The notes: generated by a model not told the origin, from the sequence alone. DNA of 6,570 nt from Gammaproteobacteria bacterium (GCA_030040235.1 JASHUC010000070.1:1-6570), one strand, 5' to 3'. Shown: positions 1-6,395, counted from the stretch's first letter. Numbers and translations: made by a program.

Positions 1-180
1 ACCGTCATGGGCGACTGGCTCAGCGACAATGCCTTGAGCAGCTCGCTGTCACGCACGGCAGCCGGAGCCAAGAAAGCGCGGCTCTCCTGGGTGCGCATCG
101 GCTATTCCGCGGCGCTCTACGTCCTGTTCGCCATTTGCGCGGTGGTGATCCTGTACTGGCTCGAGTTCCCCGCGGCGTGA
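1..180 (+). CDS. C-terminal end of an unidentified membrane protein (partial)
   Basis: Frame 1 is open from the first base to TGA at 178-180 and gives the last 59 residues of a protein whose start lies outside the window. I do not recognise the family. The visible part is a polar stretch with a basic patch (AKKAR, about residues 23-27), then a hydrophobic helix at about residues 34-54 (GYSAALYVLFAICAVVILYWL), and a short tail EFPAA. This looks like one transmembrane segment with the positive charges before it, so the C-terminus would probably lie on the periplasmic side. Its stop overlaps the GTG start chosen for the next gene, which suggests translational coupling and membership of the same operon. 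A membrane component serving the downstream periplasmic dehydrogenase is possible but is inference. Frame 3 is also open here, as the upstream extension of the next gene, so the coding call rests on the helix and the overlap. Confidence 0.6.
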   Translation, partial: TVMGDWLSDNALSSSLSRTAAGAKKARLSWVRIGYSAALYVLFAICAVVILYWLEFPAA

Positions 181-3100
181 GCAGGCCGCTCGAATCACTC
201 GGCCTCGTGCCGATGCTCGTCGCGCTCTTGCTCGGGATCGCGATGCCTGCGCATGCTCAGGCGCCCGGCGAGCCGAGCGCCGTGTGGCCTCGGGATTGCG
301 ATCACGATTGCCTCGTCGCGATCTCCTGGCGCTACATCGATGCCCTCGTTCACCATGACCGCACGCGGGCGCCCATCGCGCCCGCAGCCAAGTTCACCGA
401 GAACGACGTGTCGATGCCGCTCGGCACCGAGGGGCTCTGGAGCACGGTCGATAGCGCCGCACGCGATGCCCTCACGGCGGCGGACACCGAGACAGGTAAC
501 GTCGCCTGGCTCGGCGTGGTGCGCGAGAACGGCCATCCCGCCTATCTGGCCGTTCGATTGAAGGTCGAGCACCGCCTCATCACCGAGGTCGAGAGCGTCG
601 TCGAGCGCCAAGGAGGCCTGCCGGCGCCCTTCGGCGATGCGGATAAGCTCGTGCACGACCCCGCATTCGATCAGATCCTGCCGCCCGGGGAGCGCCGCGG
701 GCGCGAGCGGCTGCGCGATGTCGCCAACGGCTACTTCAGCACCATTGAGCGCAACGACGGTACGCTCCTCACGCCTTTCGACCCCGATTGCCAGCGCATC
801 GAGAACGGCATCAGCACGACGAGCGGCCATTTCGGTTCGGCGGCGCTCGCACAGGGATGCCAGAGGCAGTTCGAGCTCGGTTACTTCCGCATCAACAAGC
901 GGGTGCGCGAGCGGCGTTACTTCATCATCGACGAGCAGCGCGGCGTCGTCGTGGCGACGGGCTTCTTCGATCACGACAACAGCTTCGATCACTACCTGAC
1001 CACCGACGGCAAGGAGCACCAGACGCTGCTCAAGTGGCCCAATTCCCTGTCGCTGATGGAAGCATTCAAGATCCGCAATGGCCGGATCTATCGTGTCGAG
1101 GCGATCTTCACCTATGTGCCGTACTTCATGCCCTCGCCGTGGGTGAAGGCCGCCCGACCCGCCGGCGATGTCCCACCCGGATCCGCTTCGCCCGTCGCGG
1201 CGGACGATTGCGACCGGCAGTGCCTCATCGCCTTGGCGCAGGGCTACATGCGGGCTTTGGTCGCGCACGATCCGGGCCGCGTGCCCTGGGCGCCGCGTGT
1301 CCGCTACACGGAAAACAGTGTCCCGATGATGGTGGGCGATGGCGAGTGGAGCACGGTCTCGGGCGTTGATCCCACGCCGCTTCTGATCGCCGATCCCGAG
1401 AGCGGCAACGTCGCCTGGCTCGGCGTCGTGCTCGAGCACGGTCAGATCGCCCATTACGCGATGCGGCTGCGGGTGCTGCGGCGCCGGATCGCGGAGGTGG
1501 AGGTGGTCGTCGACGGCAAGGGTCAGCCCGGCCCGTTCGGTGAGTCGGCGCAGAGCGCTCCGGATCCGGCATTCGCCGCCGTCGTGCCTGCCGCCGAGCG
1601 CGCGAGCCGTGAGCGGCTGACCGAGCTCGCGAACGGCTATTTCAGCACGCTCGAGCGTAACGACGGGACGATTCGCACGAAGTTCGACCCCGACTGCCAG
1701 CGCGACGAGAATGGCGTCTCGACCACCCACGGGGGCTTCGGCTCGGCCGCGATCGCCCAGGGGTGCGAGGCGCAATTCAAACTCGGACTCTACCGGTACG
1801 ACGATGCGGTGCGGGCGCGGCGCTTCCCGCTGGTGGACGTCGAGCACGGCGTGGTCGTTGCGACCGGCTTCATCGATCACTCGGCGCGGCTGCGCGAGTT
1901 CCGCAGCACCGACGGCCGGCTCCGCCGCTCACACTACGACGCGCCCGACTCGCTCGGCCTGATGGAGGTCTTCAAGATCCGCCATGGCGCGATCTACCGG
2001 ATCCAGTCCGTGTTCAGCGAAGTGCCTTACCTCATGCCCTCGCCCTGGCTCGAGGAGTCCGCGGGCGCCGCCGGCATCGAGCCGCCGAAGCCCGCGGACG
2101 TGGACCAGCAGCGCCTCGAGAACGCCGACCGCGACCCCGCGGACTGGATGAGTGTGGGGCGCACCTGGAGCGAGCAGCGCTTCAGCCCCCTCGACCAGAT
2201 CAACACACAGACCGTGCGGCGCCTCGGCATCGCCTGGTATGCGAATCTCGACACCTATCGGGGCGTGGAGGCCACGCCGCTCGAGATCGATGGCGTGCTC
2301 TACGACATCTCCGCCTGGGATGTGACGACCGCCTACGATGCGACGAACGGCAAGGTTCTCTGGCGCTACGATCCGCACATTCCGCTCGAGTGGGCGCGGC
2401 GCGCCTGCTGCGGACCGGTGAGCCGCGGCCTTGCCGCCTGGCACGGACGCATCATCATCGCCACCCTCGACGGGCGGCTCATTGCCCTCGATGCGGCCCA
2501 CGGCAAACCGCTCTGGAGCGTAGAGACGCTCGAGCCCGGCCAACCGCTCTCCATCACGGGGGCGCCGCGCATCGCCGACGGGCTCGTGATCATCGGCAAC
2601 GGCGGTGGGGATTTCGGCGCCCGCGGCTACGTCTCCGCGTATCACGCCGATACCGGACGCTTCGCGTGGCGCTTCTACATCGTCCCGGGAGATCCGGCCA
2701 AAGGGCCCGAAGGCGCGGCCTCCGATCCGGTGATGCCGATGGCAGCGAAGACCTGGACCGGAAAGTGGTGGCAGCTCGGCGGCGGCGGCAACGACTGGGA
2801 CACGATCGTCTACGACCCCAAGTTGAGTCTCGTCTACTTCGGCACGGGCAACGGCTCGCCCCATCCCGAGGCATTCCGCAGCCCGGCGGGCGGCGACAAC
2901 CTGTTCCTCTGCTCCATCGTCGCCGTGGACGCGCACACCGGCCGCTACGTGTGGCACTACCAGGAGATTCCCGGCGAGGAATGGGACTACGACTGCACGA
3001 GCCCGCTCGTGATCGCGGACCTCGAGATCGACGGGCGGCTTCGCCACACGATCATGCACGCGCCCAAGGACGGGTTCTTCTACGTGCTCGATCGGCGTAC

Positions 3101-4118
3101 GGGGCAGCTGATCTCGGCACGCAACTACGTCCCGAACACCTGGGCGCGTGGCATCGATCTCGAAACCGGAAGGCCGCTCATCAACCCCGAGTCCTATGTG
3201 GCCATCAAGCCGCATCTGATGACTCCGGGCTACGGCGGCGGCCACAACTGGAATCCCCTGTCCTTCAGTCCGCTCACGGGCCTGGTGTACATCCCGGCTC
3301 AGGAGCAGTGGATGGTCGAGTCGCGCCTGCCCGATGGGCAATTCAAGTTCGTGCGCGGCCGCTCTACACTCGGCGCGGGAGTCAACAACTATCCGCAGCT
3401 GCGCCGCAAGCTCGAGGCCGAAGCCGAGAGGCGCGAGAAGGGTTATCTGCTCGCCTGGAACCCCGTGACGCAGCAGGAAGCCTTCCGCATCCCGTATCCC
3501 CACCCGGGTAACGGCGGCACACTCGTCACCGCGGGCAATCTCCTCGTCGAGGGAACCATCGACAAGACCCTCGCGATCTATCGCGCCGATGACGGACGCA
3601 AGCTCTGGGAGCTCCCCGTGGGGACCGTGCCGGACGCGGGACCCATGACCTACAGCGTGCATGGCAAGCAGTACATCGCGGTGAACGCGGGTTGGAACAG
3701 TGCGATCGTGTATGGGCTCAAGGATTTTTCCTTCGGCCCGGCGCGGCTCGTGGTGCTCTCACTCGACGCTCACGGCGTCGAGCTGCCGCCCGCCCCGCCG
3801 GCGCAAGCCGTTGCGCCGCCCCCTTCGACCGTCGAGCCCGAGCAGACGGTCGAGCGAGGCGCCCTCCTCTACAGCCAGTACTGCGCGAGCTGCCACGGAC
3901 CCGACGCCATCGGCGGCGTCAAGGACTTGCGGCACCTGACCGAGCCGGAACACGCCGCGTTCGACTCCGTGGTGCTCGGCGGAGCACTGCGCAAACAGGG
4001 AATGGCAAGCTTCAAAGACGTGCTCGCAGCCGAGGACGTCGAGTCCATCCATGCCTACCTCATCACGCGGGCGCAGCAGGACTGGCAGCCGAGCTTCGTC
4101 CCGCGGAAGCAGAAGTGA
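177..4118 (+). CDS. Secreted fusion: two DUF8021/NTF2-like domains plus PQQ quinohemoprotein alcohol dehydrogenase with C-terminal cytochrome c
   Basis: Predicted periplasmic PQQ-dependent alcohol dehydrogenase, 1313 residues. The GTG start is chosen because it overlaps the upstream stop and gives a good signal peptide (hydrophobic core about 8-24, cleavage after AHA at 27); ATG at 213 would keep most of it. Residues 39-322 and 343-624 are two copies of a Cys-containing domain. From about 649 to the end is a full-length type II quinohemoprotein dehydrogenase: vicinal Cys744-Cys745 (RACCGPVSRG); propeller W-motifs such as TNGKVLW, DTGRFAW and HTGRYVW; Trp874 at the PQQ plane; Asn892 (GTGNGSP); Asp937 as catalytic base in WDYDC; Lys964 (APKDGFF). 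A Pro/Ala linker (about 1204-1218) leads to a cytochrome c with CASCH at 1236-1240 and probable distal Met1276. Family members normally lack the roughly 600-residue N-terminal addition. The haem should pass electrons to a downstream carrier. Substrate unknown. The dehydrogenase call is firm; the role of the N-terminal half is not. Confidence 0.93.
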   Translation: MSRPLESLGLVPMLVALLLGIAMPAHAQAPGEPSAVWPRDCDHDCLVAISWRYIDALVHHDRTRAPIAPAAKFTENDVSMPLGTEGLWSTVDSAARDALTAADTETGNVAWLGVVRENGHPAYLAVRLKVEHRLITEVESVVERQGGLPAPFGDADKLVHDPAFDQILPPGERRGRERLRDVANGYFSTIERNDGTLLTPFDPDCQRIENGISTTSGHFGSAALAQGCQRQFELGYFRINKRVRERRYFIIDEQRGVVVATGFFDHDNSFDHYLTTDGKEHQTLLKWPNSLSLMEAFKIRNGRIYRVEAIFTYVPYFMPSPWVKAARPAGDVPPGSASPVAADDCDRQCLIALAQGYMRALVAHDPGRVPWAPRVRYTENSVPMMVGDGEWSTVSGVDPTPLLIADPESGNVAWLGVVLEHGQIAHYAMRLRVLRRRIAEVEVVVDGKGQPGPFGESAQSAPDPAFAAVVPAAERASRERLTELANGYFSTLERNDGTIRTKFDPDCQRDENGVSTTHGGFGSAAIAQGCEAQFKLGLYRYDDAVRARRFPLVDVEHGVVVATGFIDHSARLREFRSTDGRLRRSHYDAPDSLGLMEVFKIRHGAIYRIQSVFSEVPYLMPSPWLEESAGAAGIEPPKPADVDQQRLENADRDPADWMSVGRTWSEQRFSPLDQINTQTVRRLGIAWYANLDTYRGVEATPLEIDGVLYDISAWDVTTAYDATNGKVLWRYDPHIPLEWARRACCGPVSRGLAAWHGRIIIATLDGRLIALDAAHGKPLWSVETLEPGQPLSITGAPRIADGLVIIGNGGGDFGARGYVSAYHADTGRFAWRFYIVPGDPAKGPEGAASDPVMPMAAKTWTGKWWQLGGGGNDWDTIVYDPKLSLVYFGTGNGSPHPEAFRSPAGGDNLFLCSIVAVDAHTGRYVWHYQEIPGEEWDYDCTSPLVIADLEIDGRLRHTIMHAPKDGFFYVLDRRTGQLISARNYVPNTWARGIDLETGRPLINPESYVAIKPHLMTPGYGGGHNWNPLSFSPLTGLVYIPAQEQWMVESRLPDGQFKFVRGRSTLGAGVNNYPQLRRKLEAEAERREKGYLLAWNPVTQQEAFRIPYPHPGNGGTLVTAGNLLVEGTIDKTLAIYRADDGRKLWELPVGTVPDAGPMTYSVHGKQYIAVNAGWNSAIVYGLKDFSFGPARLVVLSLDAHGVELPPAPPAQAVAPPPSTVEPEQTVERGALLYSQYCASCHGPDAIGGVKDLRHLTEPEHAAFDSVVLGGALRKQGMASFKDVLAAEDVESIHAYLITRAQQDWQPSFVPRKQK
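291..1142 (+). repeat. Tandem protein domain, copy 1 (DUF8021/NTF2-like)
   Basis: Residues 39-322 of the fusion protein. The unit opens with the Cys pair CDHDC (Cys41, Cys45), followed by a helix (ISWRYIDALVHHD), KFTENDVSM, the strand-like GNVAWLGVV and a second part starting RERLRDVANGYFSTIERNDG. A further Cys pair (Cys205 in DPDCQR, Cys228 in AQGC) sits in the second part. The unit ends FKIRNGRIYRVEAIF and MPSPW. Both parts have the helix-then-curved-sheet look of NTF2-like cones, so the unit may be two fused cones; that is inference. The DUF8021 resemblance is from memory of the CDR-C plus FTEN pattern and was not searched. Confidence 0.8.
1203..2048 (+). repeat. Tandem protein domain, copy 2 (DUF8021/NTF2-like)
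   Basis: Residues 343-624, a second copy of the preceding unit displaced by about 303 residues. It keeps CDRQC (Cys345, Cys349), RYTENSVPM, GNVAWLGVV, ANGYFSTLERNDG, DPDCQR with Cys507, AQGC with Cys530, GVVVATGF, FKIRHGAIYRI and MPSPW. At DNA level the two copies still share short exact runs; for example bases 498-517 and 1407-1426 are identical, offset by 303 codons. This supports an internal duplication that has since diverged. A charged segment (about 625-648) links it to the dehydrogenase. Confidence 0.8.
2121..4115 (+). other. Quinohemoprotein dehydrogenase module (PQQ propeller plus cytochrome c domain)
   Basis: Residues 649-1313. It begins where ordinary type II quinohemoprotein alcohol dehydrogenases begin after their signal peptide (NADRDPADWMSVGRTWSEQRFSPL), so it looks like a complete enzyme joined to the N-terminal repeats rather than a fragment. 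Metal and cofactor residues by position in the family: Asp812 in GGGDFGARG where the family usually has Glu, Asn892, Asp937 and Asp939 (the DYD motif). Two cysteines not typical of the family sit at 912 (FLCSIVAVD) and 940 (WDYDC). Confidence 0.92.
4105..4109 (+). promoter_or_regulatory. Ribosome binding site for the triple-SnoaL gene
   Basis: GGAAG lies 8 bases before ATG 4118, inside the last codons of the dehydrogenase gene. With the TGATG overlap it fixes the start and supports coupled translation. The reading frame is open far upstream, but that part has no secretion signal and overlaps the cytochrome domain. Confidence 0.6.
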
Positions 4119-6256
4119 TGCGGCGCTGCGCAGTTCTGCTGCCGGTGCTGCTCGCAGGCGCGGCCCTCGCCGGAGGCGTCTCTACCGCCTCGGCTCAAGC
4201 CACCTCCAGCGCCTCGACCCCAAGCTCATCTGCCCTCGCGCGGCTCGCCTCCGCGGCGAGCGCTCTCGAGGCTCGCGCGCAATCGGTCGCCGATGTGAAT
4301 GCGATCGGCAAGCTGCAGCGGGCCTACGGGTATTACCTGAGCAAGGGCTACTGGGACGAAGCCGCCGACCTCTTCGCCGACGACGCCACGTTTGAATCAG
4401 GTGTCGATGGGGTGTATGTCGGCAAGGCGCGCATCCGCGAGCGGCTCGTGCGCGAGGGCGGCGGCGCGCCCGGACCGGGGCTTGCCTACGGACAGCTCAA
4501 CGAACGCCTGCAACTGCAGCCGGTGATCCACCTGAGCGCAGACGGGCTCCACGCCTGGGGACGCTGGCGCGAGCTCGCGCTGCTCGGGCAGTTCCATGAG
4601 CGTGCCGCGTGGGGCAGCGGAATCTACGAGAACGAGTATGCCAAGCGAGACGGACTCTGGCGCATCGTTCGACTCCACTACTATCCGAATTTCGTCGCCC
4701 CCTACGAGGGCGGCTGGGCGCATCTCAAACCCGTCCGCGGGGACTGGGTCACGGACGTGGGCAAGGCCTTCCCGGCGGACCGTCCGCCCACCGAGCGATA
4801 CCTGCCCTTTCCCAACCGGTTCACGCCGCCCTTCCACTACGACGCGGAAAACGGCGAGGCCGCCGCGCGCGACGGCAAGCTTCGCACGATCCTGCGGCGC
4901 GTCGCGGGGCTCGCACACGCCTCCAATCCCGAGGTCCAGGCGCTCGCGAGCGAGCTCGAGCATGCCGCTCGGGATCTCGCGCATCTGCGCTCGCGCCAGG
5001 CAGTCTCGAATCTCCAGGCCGAGCTGGGCTACGACATCGACAAGGGCCGCTGGTCGCAAGCTGCGGCGCTGTTCGCGCCCGATGCGTCCTACGAGTACGG
5101 CCAGCAGGGCGTCTACGTGGGTCGGGCGCACATCCGCACCGCGCTCGGCTTGATGGGCCCCGAGGGACTTGCGCCCGGCCAGCTCAACGACTACCCCATG
5201 CTGCAGCCCATCATCGACGTCGCGGCGGATGACGCAACGGCGAAGGCCCGCTGGCGAAGCGATGTGATGCTCTCGAGGAACGGTGTCGGGGAGTGGGGCG
5301 GGGGAGTCTACGAGAACGAGTACGTGAACGAGGGCGGCACGTGGAGGATCAGCAAGCTCCATTACTACGTGACCTTCTTCGCCGATTACGACCGCGGCTG
5401 GGCCGCAGGGTCGATCCCGATGGCAGGCCCGAGCGCCACGCATCCTCCGGATCGTCCGCCGAGCGCGGTCTACGCGTCCTTTCCCAGCATCAATCTGGTG
5501 CCCTACCACTACGGGAATCCGGTGACGGACGCGGTGCCCTCGATCGAGCATCCGGTGCATGGGCGGCTGCTCGGCGCCGGGCTCGCTGCACTCGAGATGC
5601 GGGTGAACGCCCTCGCGCATCGCGTGGAGCTGCTCAAAGATCAAGCGCAGATCGAGAATCTGCAGCGCGCCTACGGGTACTACGTCGACAAAGCCCAGTG
5701 GCCCGAAATCGCACACCTCTTTGCCGCGAACGGCACGTACGAGATCGGCGGGCGAGGGGTGTTCATCGGGCCCAGGCGCGTGCTCGAGTACCTCGTGACC
5801 GGTCTTGGTCCCATCGGCATCGCGAGCCGCACGGGACAGATCCTCGATCACCAGCAGCTCGAGGGCATCGTCGATGTGGCCCCGGATGGCAAGAGCGCAC
5901 GCGGGCGCTGGCTCGCACTCGTGATGGGCGGCTCGGATAAATCAGCCGCGCTGTGGGGAGATGCGACGTACGAGAACGCTTACGTGAAGGACAATGGTGT
6001 TTGGAAGGCCGCGAGCTTCCGCGCTCCGTTCACGATGTACGCGACGTACAAAGGCGGATGGAAGGATTCCGCCGTGCCGAATACCCGCCCGGATAGTTTT
6101 GCGCCTCCGCCGGATCTACCGCCGAGCGTGGTGTACCTGACGTATCCGAGCTTCTACGTGGCCCCCTTTCACTACCCCAACCCCGTCACCGGACGCGCAG
6201 CTCCGCCACCCAATCCTGCCGCCGGTGGCACTGCCCCGATGCGTGGCGCCCGATGA
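4118..6256 (+). CDS. Secreted protein with three tandem SnoaL/NTF2-like domains
   Basis: Predicted exported 712-residue protein. The ATG overlaps the TGA of the dehydrogenase gene by one base and begins a clear signal peptide (MRRCAVLLPVLLAGAALAGG, probable cleavage after ASA at 26). The mature part is three copies of a roughly 200-residue unit (about residues 39-246, 272-471 and 490-692). Each has a leading amphipathic helix, a SnoaL_4-type core with LQRAYGYY, a W..A..LF.....Y/F segment and GVYVG, then Y-E-N-E/A-Y, a Trp strand, GGW, and a tail RPPxxxY...FP....PFHY. NTF2-like folds bind small hydrophobic molecules and in some members catalyse isomerisation, cyclisation or dehydration; nothing here fixes which. 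Copies 1 and 2 keep LHYY (His187, His415), while copy 3 has Arg635 there. Single-domain cytoplasmic SnoaL proteins are common; a secreted triple is unusual. It probably acts with the dehydrogenase in the periplasm, as a binding, delivery or product-processing protein. Confidence 0.88.
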   Translation: MRRCAVLLPVLLAGAALAGGVSTASAQATSSASTPSSSALARLASAASALEARAQSVADVNAIGKLQRAYGYYLSKGYWDEAADLFADDATFESGVDGVYVGKARIRERLVREGGGAPGPGLAYGQLNERLQLQPVIHLSADGLHAWGRWRELALLGQFHERAAWGSGIYENEYAKRDGLWRIVRLHYYPNFVAPYEGGWAHLKPVRGDWVTDVGKAFPADRPPTERYLPFPNRFTPPFHYDAENGEAAARDGKLRTILRRVAGLAHASNPEVQALASELEHAARDLAHLRSRQAVSNLQAELGYDIDKGRWSQAAALFAPDASYEYGQQGVYVGRAHIRTALGLMGPEGLAPGQLNDYPMLQPIIDVAADDATAKARWRSDVMLSRNGVGEWGGGVYENEYVNEGGTWRISKLHYYVTFFADYDRGWAAGSIPMAGPSATHPPDRPPSAVYASFPSINLVPYHYGNPVTDAVPSIEHPVHGRLLGAGLAALEMRVNALAHRVELLKDQAQIENLQRAYGYYVDKAQWPEIAHLFAANGTYEIGGRGVFIGPRRVLEYLVTGLGPIGIASRTGQILDHQQLEGIVDVAPDGKSARGRWLALVMGGSDKSAALWGDATYENAYVKDNGVWKAASFRAPFTMYATYKGGWKDSAVPNTRPDSFAPPPDLPPSVVYLTYPSFYVAPFHYPNPVTGRAAPPPNPAAGGTAPMRGAR
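4232..4855 (+). repeat. SnoaL/NTF2-like unit 1
   Basis: Residues 39-246. An Ala/Leu-rich helix (LARLASAASALEARAQ) precedes LQRAYGYYLSKGYWDEAADLF, then VDGVYVGKARIRERL, YENEYAKRDGLWRIVRLHYY and the tail DRPPTERYLPFPNRF...PPFHYDAENG. The LQ of the core motif is at residues 66-67. Confidence 0.8.
4931..5530 (+). repeat. SnoaL/NTF2-like unit 2
   Basis: Residues 272-471. It has the same order as unit 1: leading helix (ASELEHAARDLAHLRSRQ), LQAELGYDIDKGRWSQAAALF (LQ at 299-300), QQGVYVGRAHI, YENEYVNEGGTWRISKLHYY, and tail DRPPSAVYASFPSI...PYHYGNPVTD. The core motif is 233 residues after that of unit 1. Confidence 0.8.
5585..6193 (+). repeat. SnoaL/NTF2-like unit 3 (divergent)
   Basis: Residues 490-692. 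It has a leading helix (LEMRVNALAHRVELLKDQ), LQRAYGYYVDKAQWPEIAHLF (LQ at 515-516), GRGVFIGPRRV, YENAYVKDNGVWKAASF and tail LPPSVVYLTYPSF...PFHYPNPVTG. The LHYY segment of units 1 and 2 is replaced (SFRAPF), so this copy may have lost or changed its pocket function. A Pro/Ala-rich tail follows to the stop. Confidence 0.78.
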
Positions 6257-6363
6257 GCGGACGCCGGCGTCCCGGACCCATGCCCTGGCGAGGTGTCGCG
6301 ACGCTTGTACTTAAAAATAAATTAACTCATTTATCATTAGCTTGGCTAGCATATATTGGGTGA
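6253..6363 (+). CDS. Possible 36-residue small ORF, or remnant of a third operon gene
   Basis: An ATG at 6253 overlaps the TGA of the SnoaL gene (ATGA), the same kind of junction seen at the two upstream gene boundaries. The frame runs 36 codons to TGA at 6361-6363. The first half is basic (MSGRRRPGPMPWRGVA) and GC-rich; the second half lies in the AT-rich island and uses codons such as TTA, AAT and ATT that are scarce in the neighbours. It has no convincing Shine-Dalgarno sequence. It may be a chance frame, a genuine small protein, or the first codons of a gene interrupted near 6304. Doubtful. Confidence 0.2.
   Translation: MSGRRRPGPMPWRGVATLVLKNKLTHLSLAWLAYIG
6259..6272. repeat. 14-bp perfect palindrome, left copy
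   Basis: GGACGCCGGCGTCC is its own reverse complement, starting three bases after the SnoaL stop. Its core ACGCCGGCGT recurs at 6398-6407. There is no T-run after it, so it is not a normal intrinsic terminator; an operator-like site is possible. Confidence 0.6.
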
Positions 6364-6370
6364 TTTCTAA
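6304..6370 (+). promoter_or_regulatory. AT-rich island with candidate promoter for the downstream gene
   Basis: Bases 6307-6370 are 47 of 64 A or T, in sharp contrast to the GC-rich sequence on either side. TATATT at 6352-6357 matches five of six bases of a sigma-70 -10 box. Upstream, TTATCA at 6331-6336 is a poor -35 at short spacing, so the promoter call is weak. Other features are an inverted repeat TAGC-TTG-GCTA at 6338-6348. The position before a new gene suits a promoter; acquired DNA or another protein-binding region is also possible. Confidence 0.35.
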
Positions 6371-6395
6371 GTCGTTGCGCCGCCCCGCGGCCGCC

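Noticed and set aside
135..176. TTG start at 135 for the dehydrogenase fusion
   Set aside because: It would add 14 charged residues before the signal peptide and overlap the upstream gene by 46 bases. GTG 177 gives a clean signal peptide and a GTGA junction.
195..1880. Long minus-strand open frame opposite the N-terminal repeats
   Set aside because: Its product is rich in Arg, Asp, His and Val with no recognisable domain. It is the expected shadow of GC-rich plus-strand codons.
1929..3662. Long minus-strand open frame opposite the dehydrogenase
   Set aside because: The plus strand here encodes unmistakable PQQ-propeller motifs; the minus product has low-complexity composition and no family features.
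2121..4115. Methanol dehydrogenase (MxaF or XoxF) as the enzyme identity
   Set aside because: Despite the DYD motif, the fused C-terminal cytochrome c and the surrounding motifs (DNLFLCSIVAVD, APKDGFFYVLDR) place it with quinohemoprotein alcohol dehydrogenases.
3692..4117. Upstream extension of the SnoaL gene frame
   Set aside because: This part overlaps the cytochrome c domain in another frame, is Arg/Ala-rich, and would bury the signal peptide that begins at 4118.
4397..5851. Long minus-strand open frame opposite the SnoaL units
   Set aside because: The plus strand shows three aligned protein repeats; the minus frame mirrors them only as an antisense shadow.
6259..6272. Intrinsic terminator after the SnoaL gene
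   Set aside because: The palindrome has no loop beyond its own centre and no T-run follows, so termination here is not supported.
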